Assembly (NCBI RefSeq): GCF_000003855.2
Contig: NW_003101654.1
Location: 200,831 to 225,504 of the forward strand
DNA length: 24,674 nt
Direction: 5' to 3'
Origin: Blastomyces gilchristii SLH14081
Lineage: Eukaryota; Ascomycota; Eurotiomycetes; Onygenales; Ajellomycetaceae
Shown: positions 1 to 10,244 of the stretch, piece after piece
Layout: every line of letters begins with the position of its first letter
Position numbering within the stretch: position 1 is the first letter of the stretch
Position numbers and translations under genes: made by a program
The notes under the pieces: generated by a model
Told to the model about the DNA's origin: nothing
Seen by the model: the letters and a program-made list of their open reading frames with translations, nothing else
Databases searched by the model: none

Positions 1-560
1 ATTGAAATGTTATTTATCTTAATAATATAATCTAAGAAATCATCTTCTGCATGTAGAACAAGCATTTTTCAGTGTTTGTATAGAGTTGATACTGTCTCAA
101 GTGACTCAATACTTCTCAAATATGAGTATCATGTTCTTTCTCTGATTTTAAGAAGATTAAAATGTTGTTCAGGTATACTATGCAGAAGATGTTGACAAGG
201 CTCTGCAGTGTCTCATTTATATAGGCCTGAAAGATGACTGAAGTGTTATAAAGACTAAAAGATAAAACAAGATATTCAAAATTGCTGTACTTGATATAAA
301 AAGCTGTTTTTCAGATATTATCTTCATTAATTCTGATTCTATAATAGATATTCTATATATTAATCTTTGAGAACATCTTTGCTTCAGATAATTAATTAAT
401 CATCTTATTAATTAATAGTAATGAATAGTAATTCTTAACTGTTATCTTATTAAGATCTCTGTAGTCTACACATAAACATAGTCTATTATTCTTCTTAGGT
501 ATAAAGAGTATAGATGTCTCTGTCAGACTCTTTGATAAATATATTCAGTTCTTTGATTGT
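1..560 (-). pseudogene. Gypsy A pol fragment: reverse transcriptase
   Basis: Minus-strand translation gives recognisable Gypsy RT blocks. They are a CVDYRDLNKIT-like block near 430-480 (visible as decayed residues with stops), a block resembling the 'KxxFxTKxDIxxAYxxI' region near 330-380, an 'AYINE' block near 215, and the active-site box at 164-175. That box reads YLNN where the family has YLDD: both catalytic Asp codons were changed GAC to AAC, the change expected from C-to-T mutation of the other strand. In the live element this enzyme copies the RNA into DNA inside the virus-like particle. Here it is a dead fragment, truncated by the window edge. Confidence 0.8.
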
Positions 561-1379
561 GCTTCTTCAAGATATTTACACAGAATATTCAATTTCTTTA
601 CAGATAAGTTATAAAGAGATCTGTACAGCACTGTTGCACTGTCTTCAAGATAAATCTTATATTATATCTTGATATCAGGAAACTTTACTGCTTCTCTTTC
701 TGAAAAGACATTCTTATAATCTGTAAAGAGATATTATATACATTTATCTTTAATGATGAATACTGCTGCTAATCTTGCAGTAAGAATGATGACTTCTTCA
801 TCTGTTTTCAAGTCTTAATCACCTGTTACACAGTATATTGACTCAATCTTTTTCTCAAGATTCTTCTGATGAAACTCTTCAGGTTTCTCTATTACTGTCT
901 CTTTATCAGTGAGACAGTACTGTCATATCTGAGTAACTCAGTCAATAAGAGAATTGTTTTCTCTTAATTATGAAAGATCTAGAATGATGTTCTCATCTAT
1001 AATGTTAACTGTGTGAAGAAGCAGACTGCTTTTCTTGAAGATTTCTTCTGAGTCTGTAGTCATATACTTCACTTGAATTATGTTAAAACAGTGATATTTT
1101 GTTTCATCAGTAAATTTTACATAGTCTGATAAACCTATCTTCTTTCAATTCTTTATCAAAGAAAAGAAATAGAATATGAAGTTAATATTTACTCTAAAGT
1201 TAAGTAGGCATCTCACTGATATCTTCTTATTCAGAATATACATTGTGATTATAACATAAACTCAGAGATGTGAGAATTATCAATTCTTTTCTTTCTCTTC
1301 TTTATCTTCTGTAAATACATTTGTCAGAAGAGAAGTTAACTTTAAGAAGATATCTTCTTAATTTCTTCTCTTCTTCAGC

Positions 1380-2305
1380 TTCTTATAATTACTGATATAG
1401 TGATTATCAGCTCTGCAGTTGAAATAGAGATCTTTGTCAAATCTTTTTTAATATTTCTTTACAGTGAGTGAAGAATTAGAATACTTGAAATTCTTCTTTA
1501 CTTTCTCTGCACTGAAGCTGTCACAGCACTATTTAGATTCTATTATTAATTACTTAGAAGAGATCTTATTAACCTTTTTCTTAAAGAATTGATTATTCAA
1601 ATAAATTCAGAAAGCCAGATTGACAAGCTCAGTGTAATTAATTAATGAACTCTGATATTATGATATTATTATCTGCACCTTGTGAGTCAGCTTTATAAGA
1701 TAAAGCTGTGTTTTTAATTGATTCAAATCATCAGTTAATTTCTCTCAATATTCTTCAAATCTTGTATTGAAATTGAAAGAATTCTTATTATCTTAATAAT
1801 ATAATAAGTTGAACTGCTGCACTGTTATAAAGCTGTGATTACAGTAATCTTTGATTTGATTCAGTAGAAAGTTCTTGAATTCTTCTCAAGTTATAGCAGT
1901 ATTGATATGCTCAAGCTCTCTCTTCTTGATGACTCAAGTAGTTACAGAGATGTCTTCAAGAAGGTTAGCAGTGTATATTACTTATATCTTATGAGTATTA
2001 TACTGACTCATATTAAGACAGAATTTCTGTTCAAGAGTATGAATAAAGCTGTGAAATTCAGACAAGATGTTTTTCTTATATCTTGATGAATCTCTGATCT
2101 TAATCTCTCTATCTCCATGATAGATGTAGGTGTGTAGAGGCCGCGGCGGTGACAGAGTGGTTGAAAAGCCCATGTCAAAATGTGCAGCAGGTTCAGGAAT
2201 CTCGGATTCCTGCTGAGATAGAGGTGTACACACTCTAGGAAATGATGTAGTATTTCTCTCAGAGGGTGAGGTCAGGTCAGTCTCAGCATGAGTGTGTGAG
2301 GTCAT
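1380..2305 (-). pseudogene. Gypsy A gag remnant with zinc knuckle
   Basis: An ATG at 2305 opens a 107-codon reading frame (to 1982). After the first stop the same protein can be followed further with interruptions. A capsid-like stretch near 1600-1780 contains residues such as EEYWEKLTDDLNQL. The knuckle at about 1382-1429 reads Y-F-N-C-R-A-D-N-H-Y-I-S-N-Y, i.e. CX2CX4HX4C with the first and last Cys changed to Tyr (TGT/TGC to TAT/TAC). The N-terminal part, including the GC-rich patch at 2139-2152, is the least mutated piece. Gag would form the particle shell and bind the element RNA. The start is the first ATG after the LTR and leader, but no second copy is available to confirm it. Confidence 0.7.
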
Positions 2306-2479
2306 ATCAGTCTGTTAAAGCTTGACTGATTCAAATGTATAATCAGGTCAAGTGATTCAAATTGTAATGTGATGAAACTGAAGCAGTGACTAGTCAGTGA
2401 TATTATATAGAAGTAGTTGTTTGAGAAGCTGTATGAGTAAGCTTAACTATCTTGCTTAAATAGTGAGCTTGTAGGCTAC

Positions 2480-2895
2480 AGGGTTATTGTGAGAATATCA
2501 CAGATATGATACTTAGTATACTAAGAAGATTGTATAAGACACACAGTAACTCTTGTATATATTTCAGTAGAAGGAAAATGAATCACTGACTTCTTTGATG
2601 AGAAGTCAGCATCTAGCTATTCTATATAGACAATAAGCAGATACTCTTCTTTCATTCCATGAGTGAGAATAGTCAGAGTGATACCTCAGCAGCACCTCAT
2701 TGCCAAGAAAGAGTAATCTGCTGACCTCATATAGAAGCGAGGTTCTCATATCCATCAATCAGATCTTTCTATGATATATCCGAATGATGTCATAGAGTGG
2801 TTGGAAACCGGTTTGAATGGGATGGAATCATCCGCATGGAAGCGATGGGCCGTGTGGAACCGCAACGGGGCCTTGGCGCGGCCGGGAGCGTGACA
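2480..2895 (-). repeat. Gypsy A LTR (inner boundary uncertain)
   Basis: On the minus strand, sequence beginning at 2895 reads TGTCACGCTCCCGGCC, a start of the type seen in many fungal Gypsy LTRs, and lies upstream of gag as a 5' LTR should. The outer 100 bases (about 2790-2895) are GC-rich and keep CpG, unlike everything around them. The inner end is not fixed because the partner LTR is outside the window; 2480 is an estimate from the gag position. Short open frames crossing this segment on both strands look fortuitous. Confidence 0.55.
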
Positions 2896-4047
2896 CTAGC
2901 ATATAAAACTGTAAAAGTGAAGATAACAATTACTGAAGAAACATCTGCTGATCTTAGAATTGTACATACAATTACAACACACACAAGACTTCTCAGAAAG
3001 AGAGAGAGAGATACAGAGAAATACAGAAAGCAGAACACAGTATGCAAACAGCGCATTTCTATAACAACATTTCAGATAAGATGTATAAGCCTCATATCTA
3101 TAAGTGTAAAAGAGTACAACATCTGTATTCTTATTTTCAAAAACATAGATATCTTTTCTTTTACATCACAAAGTTGAATAAACAGATATTAGAGAATAGA
3201 CTGATACAAATTCTATTATCTCAAAGGAAATTCATCAGAGCAGATGTACTGAAAAATTTTAAATCTAAATAGTCATGAAAAAGTTCCTTGATATCTGTGA
3301 ACACTACAACTTTATATATAATAAAACTCATAATGATTTCTTCTAGAAAAATCAGCATTAGAAGAGAAGAGAAAAAAGAAAAGACTTATAATTTTAATAC
3401 TGTTAAGAAGAAAGGTTATTCTTCAGTATAAATGAACAATTATCTTATTATAAATATTTGAAATAAATATAATAATCAGTGTCTGTAACTGAGCTTTAAA
3501 TAGTTATATTATACACAGTCTTTGAATAATAGATTATTCTAGAGATCAGTAAGAAGAGTAGAAGTGTACATACTGAGAAACATAGTTCATTAAGTCTATA
3601 TAACATCTTCTTGAAATAAGAAGAGCTGATAATAAAAGCAGAGACAGTAGAAGCAGAAGAAGCAGAAGTAGCAGAAGTAAGAGTCACAGAAACAGAGATA
3701 GTAGAAGTAGAAGAATCAGGCACAGAAGCAGATGTAGAAGATTGAGAGAGAGTGACAGAGAAAGAAACAGAGAGAGCAGAGAAGAACACAGAAGACTCAG
3801 TCACACATAACACAGATAATTTCTTCATTATCATGTTCTTCAAGTTCTCAATTAATAATTCAATATTGAGATCACAATCATTAGCAGATACAGATCTATC
3901 AACTTATGAAGATTCTATATGAATTAAAACAAATATATCAGTATCTGCAGCTATGTAAAATGATCAGAAAACATGATCAGAAAAACATCATCAGATACTC
4001 ACTAAAGAAAAGACAGTCAGAGATGTATAAAAAGATAAAGAAGATAT
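2896..4047. other. AT-rich intergenic stretch with purine-rich block
   Basis: No gene is recognised. From about 3620 to 3800 the plus strand is almost pure AGA/GAA/GCA-type triplets with few pyrimidines. Read plus it gives Glu/Val/Thr-rich codons. Read minus it gives a 115-codon Ser/Thr/Val-rich frame (3496-3843). Either could be a fortuitous consequence of the composition. A GA run occurs at about 2998-3012. No transposon ends or similarity to the other elements were seen. Confidence 0.5.
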
Positions 4048-4055
4048 GTTATTCA
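4048..4055. repeat. Left target-site duplication of MITE copy 1
   Basis: GTTATTCA here matches GTTATTTA directly after the element, with one C-to-T difference. Eight bases is the hAT superfamily length. Confidence 0.8.
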
Positions 4056-4561
4056 TAGACTGACCGCCGGGACTATGAATTTCACGTTTAATCTCATTTG
4101 ATCTGATCTCATACATTTCTTGATGTGAATCCCGCTGGGACTAGCCATTAAAAAAACATGCAAAGTGACTATATATCAGATCTTAAAATGAAATCATCAC
4201 TTGAAAAAAATGAGAAAATGATCTCATTTAATTTCATTTAGTCTCATTCTTAGCATAAAGTTACTATTTTTAGACATTTTAAGGTTTTTTTTAGACTATT
4301 TTTAATTTTTTAAAAAGTAACACTTTTTGATAACACTTAAATAAGATTTAAAGTCATTTAAAGCAATAAAAATAATTTAAATTGAGAAGTGAAAATCATG
4401 ATCTCATTTGAAAAATGTGATAAGAGTAGACAGTAAGTCTCACTGAGACAGTATGAAACTACTATCTAATGTTAAAACTGTGTAATGAGATCAGTTGAAT
4501 TGATAATGAGACTATTAAAAAATCTGGTCCTGGTCTCAGACACAGTCACACGGTCAGTCTA
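4056..4561. mobile_element. hAT-like MITE, copy 1 (506 bp)
   Basis: The element begins TAGACTGACCG and ends CGGTCAGTCTA, a perfect 11-bp terminal inverted repeat. It is flanked by an 8-bp target duplication (GTTATTCA / GTTATTTA). It has no coding capacity. Its interior matches the element at 16878-17381 almost end to end. The motif GATCTCATTTGA and variants recur near both ends (about 4090, 4220 and 4400), and GCCGGGACTA / GCTGGGACTA occurs twice near the left end. Repeated subterminal motifs are typical transposase-binding regions of hAT elements. Together with TAG-type termini and 8-bp duplications this makes a non-autonomous hAT assignment likely. The transposase source is not in the window. 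Confidence 0.85.
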
Positions 4562-4569
4562 GTTATTTA
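4562..4569. repeat. Right target-site duplication of MITE copy 1
   Basis: GTTATTTA, the partner of 4048-4055. Confidence 0.8.
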
Positions 4570-4999
4570 TAATAGTATATTCTGATAATTATTAGAATAT
4601 AAACAAGTTCTGATCACATTTCATAACACATTATACTTACTGCTAATGAACTGCTCAGTATAAGTACTACAAGAACACTTGTTATAAGAACAGATAGTTA
4701 TCATCAGAAATGCATATAATATAATATATAAATAACAGATAGAAGATATTGAACAGAAGAAGAGGCAGAAATCTTGAATGAAATAATAATATTTAATAAT
4801 GACAATAATAAAGAAGATGATTGAAGAATGAGAAAAGTTAGTGAATGAGTAGTATAATATAGTGAAAGTTTCTTTGTGAGAATGTATATAGAATACTAGT
4901 CAAATCAGAAATAGATCACACAATTATGAACACTAGTAACACACTAATTCACATGAAGCTAGAGTGTACATCATAATTACATAAGCATGATCAAATCTT
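4570..4999. other. AT-rich stretch, nothing recognised
   Basis: No open frame, repeat or transposon motif was recognised between the MITE and the Copia LTR region. Part of it may belong to the Copia LTR, whose left boundary is not fixed. Confidence 0.4.
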
Positions 5000-5215
5000 A
5001 TGAAGAAGAATATGATTCAGAAGAATGTATGACTGCTGAATAATAACACAGTTACTTTCAAACTTGCTTATGAATGTAAAGAGGTCATAGCAGCCATCAA
5101 TTGATTAAGTGTACAGTATATAAGAAGCCGGTGTACGCCTGTAATCGTACACTGGCTCAAGCAACCTTTGAATCACAGATGAAAGAATTAGTGAGCCAGA
5201 TCACGTGACCTGACA
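5000..5215 (-). repeat. Probable 3' LTR of a Copia element (far boundary uncertain)
   Basis: On the minus strand the sequence starts TGTCAGGTCACGTGATC at 5215, directly after a purine run (AAGTGAGGG, 5216-5224 on the other strand) that would serve as polypurine tract. It lies about 180 bases downstream of the end of a Copia RNase H coding region. That is the position and structure expected of a 3' LTR. It keeps more GC than its surroundings and contains a strong hairpin and a TATATA-like stretch. The far end is estimated because no second LTR is in the window. Confidence 0.5.
5127..5156. repeat. 11-bp inverted repeat (hairpin) in the Copia LTR
   Basis: GCCGGTGTACG (5127-5137) and CGTACACTGGC (5146-5156) pair with one G-T-type mismatch around an 8-base loop. 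The sequence keeps CpG in a region where CpG is otherwise lost. Confidence 0.6.
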
Positions 5216-5399
5216 CCCTCACTTACCAGAGTAACTATACACTATGCTATATACAAAATTCGCCTTTAAATCAAGTACAGATATAAAAAATGACTGGAAA
5301 ATGTGTAGTAATGAAAAATCAGTTATAAGATATATTATTTTTTATCTCTCTATCTCTCTATCTTCTTTATCTTAATATTCTTCTTTCAATGTGTATATT

Positions 5400-6060
5400 T
5401 CAATCTTTTAAGTGATTTAGTAAGCTCATTTATCACATTCTCAGCGGATGAAATGTATTGAATAGATATCTCATTCTTACAGATGAGATTCTAAAGAATG
5501 TGAAAAGAGATCTCTATATACTTTGAGCAGTATAAACTTGCTTCAGAAGAGAATAGCTCTATAACAGACTTATTATCAGTATGAATTGTATAAGTCAGAT
5601 TATTGACTGTGATGAGAATAAGATAATCATCAGAATTCAGATTGTTAAGATAAGATGAGATGAATTCAGCATCTTTTAAGAGCTTGTGAAGATAGATCAG
5701 CTTATATACAGTCTCAGAGAATGCAATATATTCAGCCTCTGTTGATAATTTAAAGATCTCAGTTTGCTGGCAGCTTTATCATGCAACAGAGTCATCAGTT
5801 ACATAGATAATATAATCAGTGATTGAATGAAATTCTGAATCTCTACTGACTTAATCAGTATCCGCTATCAGACACCTCTCATACAAAACCGCTTTATTAT
5901 GAACTCACTTAATGTTTCAAATAAGACCTCACTGATAGATTCATTGAAAAGCTCTCAATTATATAAGCATTTTGACCTTATCACTGACTGCATACCTTAT
6001 ATGATAGTGAAGTTATTCAGTTAAATATGAATCCGACATTGTTTAAAACTTCTATATGAA
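5400..6060 (-). pseudogene. Copia pol fragment: RNase H and Pol C-terminus
   Basis: Minus-strand translation matches the C-terminal end of Ty1/Copia Pol. Motifs in order are IADTD (the Copia 'DADWA' site, near 5860), ITDYI (the 'STSGY' block), LSTEAEYIAFSE (near 5745; the hallmark 'ALSTTEAEY' block), HTDNKSVIEL (the 'DNxSAI' block) and YISSAENVINELTKSL (the 'xxADxLTK' end, near 5420). Upstream to about 6060 a decayed thumb/connection segment can be followed, then the match is lost. Several stops are TGA or TAG at expected Trp or Gln. RNase H would remove the RNA template during reverse transcription. The rest of this Copia is missing or displaced by later events. Confidence 0.8.
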
Positions 6061-6187
6061 ATTATCCCTTATTCATCTCTATCACATCATAACCCCGGGT
6101 CAAATGGCCATACAAATTGTAAGATGAAGAGACCTAGTCATATGTGTCAATGTTCTTAATTTTGAAAGATCTCTGATCTGTAATTAT
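6061..6187. other. Short spacer with an unmutated GC island
   Basis: It contains ACCCCGGGTCAAATGGCC near 6092-6109, which retains CC, CG and GG in otherwise depleted sequence. No feature is recognised. Confidence 0.35.
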
Positions 6188-6509
6188 AAAGATATCTGAG
6201 AAGCAATCTCTGTGAAAACTCTGTTCATCTTTGATATTTCAAAACATTAATGCTAAGTCTTATTCTCATACTACTCTTCCCAATCTGACTTATCTCTGAT
6301 AGAAAAATACAAAAAGATATCTTAGTAATAATATTAAGTATATAATTAAAAGATATATCTGAAGTGCAATCTCTGTAAAAAGTCTGTCTGTCTTCAGTGT
6401 ATTAAGACATTAATACCAAGTTTCATTCTTATACTGCTTCTCTCAATCTAGCTCATCTCTGATAAAAAAATACAAAAAGATACCTCAGCAACAGTATTTA
6501 ATATATAAT
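6188..6509. repeat. Tandem duplication, two diverged units of about 160 bp
   Basis: Unit 1 (6188-6347) and unit 2 (6348-6509) align along their length. Both begin AAAGATAT-TCTGA, contain CAATCTCTGT, ACATTAAT, CTCATACT/CTTATACT, TATCTCTGAT/CATCTCTGAT and AATACAAAAAGATA in the same order, and end in TATATAAT. No coding frame runs through them. The differences are mainly C/T and G/A, so the duplication probably predates much of the mutation. Confidence 0.75.
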
Positions 6510-7435
6510 CAGTAAACAATGAGTTAACAGCAAATTAATAACTATAAAATCAGTATACTTCAAGATCTGAGTGAGTCTTTAATCCCTGCACAGTGAGATA
6601 TATTAAATATAGTTTTAATATCTCAATATTCAATAGAGTCCGCAAGAATTGAGAAGAGTAATACTAGATATCTATTAAATTTAAGAATTAACTCTATATT
6701 AATATAATCATTGACAAAGTCTTGTATTTTAAGATATAAATAATCAGTTTCTCTACATCTCACTAATAATATTTATATTATTATATAGAAACAGACTTAT
6801 ATTCTCTATAATATCAAGACTCTGAAGAGAAAAGATCTTAATAGAAGATATACAGTAGTGTATATCTTAGTAATTTCTATCTCATTCTTCTGCAGCAGTT
6901 AATATATAAAAAAAAAGAATTTTAGAAATAGTTTTTTACTTCTCTTAAAAAAGTAAGATGTTTTTCTCTGAGTTTTACATAATATTCTTAGAAAGAATTA
7001 AAAACAGAGTTATTTTCTGTTATAATTTCACATTATTTTAAGTAAGAATCACTTTTTCAGTGACTGAAGAGCTTTTATTAATACTTAATTCTTTTTTACA
7101 CTCTTTATTAACTGATTTGAGTTGTATACTTGTTGTGTGAGAAGAATTGATTGATTTAGAATAAAAATAATAGTTTTAATCAATTTCTCTGTAAAAAATT
7201 GATTTATTTCTTATCAGTTCTTCTCTTAAAAACTGTTATATTATCTGATTTATTATCAATTAATATCATACTTTTTCTCACTGTATCTTAAGAAAGAGAT
7301 TGTAAAGATTTTATTGATTTATCTTAAAAATTAATTTTAGTTTATTAGATTTTCTTCAAAAATCTAATCTAGTTACTGAACTAGTGTGAAAAAAATCAGG
7401 TATTTTATATATAAAAGTCTTTTATTGTTCTTTTA
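6510..7435. other. AT-rich stretch before the plus-strand LINE
   Basis: No gene or clear transposon motif was seen. A short palindrome, GATATAC-N6-GTATATC, lies near 6847-6866. The 5' boundary of the plus-strand LINE probably falls in the right part of this stretch but cannot be placed without a second full copy. Confidence 0.4.
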
Positions 7436-7594
7436 AAACAGTCTGATCAACTTTTCAATTGAAAATAGACTTAGAAATCTCTTAATTGAAACAGTCTGAC
7501 TAACTTTTAAATTTAAAAGAGTTTAATAAATCTCTCAACTAAAACAGTCTGATTAACTTTTCATTGAGTGAGAATAATAAGTTTAAAGATACAC
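7436..7594 (+). repeat. Three tandem 53-bp units in the LINE 5' region
   Basis: AAACAGTCTGA(T/C)(C/T)AACTTTT begins at 7436, 7489 and 7542, a spacing of exactly 53 bases. The first two units align over their full length; the third is clear for its first half and then fades. The array lies just upstream of the region coding for ORF1 of the LINE. Several LINEs carry tandem promoter monomers in their 5' untranslated region, so a promoter array is a reasonable inference, not a demonstrated function. Confidence 0.75.
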
Positions 7595-7605
7595 TAAGTT
7601 AATGT

Positions 7606-8240
7606 GAAAAAAGATGCTTTCTCAAATGCTATTCCTGAGATTGAAATTCTGAAGAGAAGAAAGAAAGAAGAAATAGAGAAATAACAAGTTCTTGAAATAC
7701 AGAAACTTGAAAAAGTAAGTAAGATTCTTAAAAAGCAGTGTCTGAGTGAGATAAATGAAGAAGTTTTATTAATTGTTCATACTCAGACTAGATAACTACA
7801 GAAGATGATCAAGTTCAAACTTGAAATTTCAAACACAGTTCAAAAAACATTGAAAATTCTTAGTATAATCACTGACTCTTCATTTTACTCTTCTTCTTCT
7901 TATACTTCTTCTTCTTCTTCTTTAAATCAGAAGAAAATATATACTCAAGCAGCTGAATCTACTGTCTCTAAATCTACTCTCTCAAAACCTGCTTAAAATC
8001 CTGAGAAAACTGAGAAGAATACTACTCCTTCTTCTATTCATACAAAAGTAAGAAAAAAAATGTAAAAAGAGAAAAACCTTCAAATCTTCAGAAATAGAAG
8101 TCTTATTCTCAAAGTCTCAAACCAGGATATCTTACAGAGAAACATGCTAAACTCAAATCTCATTTTCAGAATCAGAAATAAAATTAATTAGCAGTTCTTT
8201 TTTCAGTTTATAACCGGTATTACAGTTTTATAATAGGTAA
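7606..8240 (+). pseudogene. LINE ORF1 (gag-like), N-terminal part
   Basis: One frame can be followed with few stops. A charged, heptad-like Lys/Glu/Leu-rich stretch (7614-7830; e.g. EILKRRKKEEIEK) suggests a coiled coil. It is followed by a Ser/Thr-rich low-complexity linker (7880-7990, from TCT repeats) and a basic segment after 8040. Coiled coil plus disordered linker before the zinc knuckles fits ORF1 proteins of Tad1-type LINEs, which bind the element RNA. The start codon is not certain because no clear ATG precedes the coiled coil in frame. The reading frame is cut at 8240 by Gypsy B and resumes after 15163. Confidence 0.6.
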
Positions 8241-8521
8241 TGTGGCGGGCTGCGCCCGATCAATCATATAGACTATTCCGTTACACTTCACAGATTCCTA
8301 CCGCTTCAATTCTCGGTCGCTGATTCTCGGCTGAAAACCTACAGAATTTCTATTCTTCCACCCCGAAGCTCCACCGCATATGCCACTGTGTATGCATATA
8401 AATATCCATTTCAATTACTGATTTGCACACTTTCTCTCTTTTCTTTCCTTCTTTAATGTGTGTCACTTTGTTATATAAGACCTATATATTATACTGATCT
8501 ATTCAGTGTAGACCTCTTACA
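8241..8521 (+). repeat. 5' LTR of Gypsy B
   Basis: It starts TGTGGCGGGCTGCGCC and ends CCTCTTACA, with the canonical TG...CA limits. It aligns with 14882-15162 over all 281 bases. It retains CpG and CC sites that the 3' LTR has lost (TGTGGCGGG against TATGACAGG at the start). A TATATAA-like stretch near 8394-8404 (GCATATAAATA) could be the core promoter, followed by a pyrimidine-rich segment (8430-8455). Confidence 0.9.
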
Positions 8522-8820
8522 CTTGAAAAACAATCATTATCTTTTTATTAGAAATGATTACTTATCGAGATATCTGAATGCATAACAATGTGTAAGAACT
8601 AGAGAAACAGTCAATCAGTTAAGCAGACACTGAGTTCTCAGATAGAAGCTTACTTATCAGTCACTCTGACCCTGCAATAAGATCTTGTGAAGAGAATAAG
8701 ATCTTATAAAGAGAATGTCAGTGAAAGACCTGAGAGTTCTGACACAGATGTATCAGATATTCATACAATTACACTTCTTCCGATTTCACAGATATCACAC
8801 ATTCAACAAACTATACAGCT

Positions 8821-9857
8821 ATGTCTACTGATAATATGAGAGAACTCCTGAATGCAAGTATAGATGCAGTGCCACAGTGACTCTGAGTGATGTTAGAATA
8901 ACAACAGCAACAGATAGCTGATATGCATGCAACTCAACAATGTCAATATAAGGAAATTTAATAATTATCTCAACTAGAAACCCCTGCACAAGCAACTTCA
9001 ACACTGACAGAATTGAATATGAATACAATGCATGTACTGAATAAATGCTTAGATACTTTTACATATTTTAATACTTCTGATCTCACTCTCTACTCATTCT
9101 GAAGGCTGGAAATGCTTGTGAAAGTAAGTGTAGATGAAGATGTCATCAGTTCACTAATTAATCAAGATTGATATATTAATAAATGATTGAAGAATTATAC
9201 AAAACAGAAGTTTCATTCATGAATGAAAGCATGTGAATCAGCATTATAAATGTCTGATAATATTATCAAATATATTGATGTTCTGTTCTGAGACACTGTC
9301 ATATAGCATAAAGTATTAGATTAATTACAGAGTGTCTGACAGAGAAACATTTCTCTTACAACATTTATCTCTGACTTCAACATCAAGATTCTAGAAGTAG
9401 ATGATCAATCTTGAGAGAATTGAATGAAGATTACTATGCTTAAGAAGACATTAACTTTCACACTCTTACAGTCTCTTGTAAGTGTAGATTAAGATCAGAC
9501 TTATGAAGATTTCTGTGTGCAACTTCAGACATTGAATGATCATCTTATCAAGTTCAAGAGTATACAGAACAGTGACAGAAGATGTTACACTTATACATCT
9601 GTGCTGAGAAATAACTCAGTCACTCATATATCTGCACTGAGAAATAACAACAATGATGCAGATGCTATAAACTGAGTAGACTTGAATATCTATGTATAAG
9701 CAAGAGTTTCTGTTATCTGAACAGGCTTCTGAGTTTCTGAGATCTCCTCTGAAGAAGTCACTGATCAATGTCAATAAGAAGTATGCATTAAGTGTAACTG
9801 ATCAGAACATATTACTTTCAACTACTGATTAATCTATATGTCTTCTTACTCAACAGA
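8821..9857 (+). pseudogene. Gypsy B gag with zinc knuckle
   Basis: The frame opens with ATG at 8821 (MSTDNMRELL) about 300 bases after the 5' LTR. It can be followed to the LINE insertion with about 20 stops, nearly all at likely Trp or Gln/Arg codons. A capsid-like middle is followed at about 9784-9828 by C-I-K-C-N-*-S-E-H-I-T-F-N-Y. This is CX2CX4HX4C with a TGA in place of Trp inside the knuckle and the last Cys changed to Tyr. Gag would package the element RNA. The protein is interrupted directly after the knuckle by the truncated LINE. Confidence 0.75.
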
Positions 9858-9870
9858 AAGATCAGTGCTT
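9858..9870. repeat. Left target-site duplication of the truncated LINE
   Basis: AAGATCAGTGCTT, repeated exactly at 11063-11075. Thirteen bases, as produced by target-primed reverse transcription. Confidence 0.9.
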
Positions 9871-9932
9871 ATTATTATTATTATTATTATTATTCAATTA
9901 TAGATGTATGCAGTCAGATACTATGACATCTA

Positions 9933-9955
9933 CCTGAGAACTAAAAGTTCTCAGG
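9933..9955 (-). promoter_or_regulatory. 3' UTR stem-loop of the LINE (perfect 10-bp stem)
   Basis: CCTGAGAACT and AGTTCTCAGG pair perfectly around an AAA loop. The same stem, with a different loop, occurs in the longer LINE (17652-17672) and in both SINEs (19154-19176 and 21380-21400). It is likely part of the RNA signal read by the LINE reverse transcriptase; this role is inferred from conservation. Confidence 0.65.
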
Positions 9956-10244
9956 GTTTTTCCTATATCTATAAAGTTAACTATTATACATTCACCAATT
10001 TCAGATATGCAAAATCAGAAAATTTCAGCCCAGAATACATAAACTGTTTACAAATTGCAGTATTTTAACATCTTCTGATACTTTGAAACCATTTGACATG
10101 ATAAAAGAAAAGAGAACACAGTCTTAAAGATAGACACATTAAATAGATAGATAGAAAAGAATAGAAAGAAAAAAGTAAAGTAAAATAATGAGAGACTGTA
10201 ATAAAACAAATTATTGAAAGATAGTATATAGCTGTTTTAACAGA

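Larger units (their letters stand above)
1..2895 (-). mobile_element. Gypsy-type LTR retrotransposon A, partial and degraded
   Basis: Read on the minus strand, the region shows in order a GC-rich LTR end (near 2895), a Gag start (2305), a Gag zinc knuckle (about 1382-1429) and a Gypsy reverse transcriptase (about 530 down to 1). The left edge of the window cuts the element inside the RT, so the rest of Pol and the other LTR lie outside. Many in-frame stops are present and most look like Trp or Gln codons changed by G-to-A or C-to-T. The RT catalytic box is mutated, so this copy cannot be active. Gypsy membership follows from the RT motif and Gag-knuckle-RT order; no integrase or chromodomain is inside the window. 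Confidence 0.85.

Noticed and set aside
2790..3177. Open frames on both strands across the GC-rich LTR end (88 and 126 codons)
   Set aside because: They cross the LTR boundary, match nothing recognised and overlap each other.
3496..3843. 115-codon Ser/Thr-rich frame with a hydrophobic start, possibly secreted
   Set aside because: The composition follows from the purine-rich strand, and the opposite strand is equally open; no gene structure is visible.
4056..4561. Tc1/mariner-type MITE with TA duplication (TA flanks GACTGACCG)
   Set aside because: Copy 2 and its empty site show an 8-bp duplication outside the TA, so the TA belongs to the element.
8825..9028. Minus-strand 67-codon frame
   Set aside because: Shadow of the Gypsy B gag sequence on the plus strand.
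9871..9894. Plain ATT microsatellites (also 17587-17609)
   Set aside because: They are the terminal tails of LINE insertions, adjacent to the duplications or insertion points.
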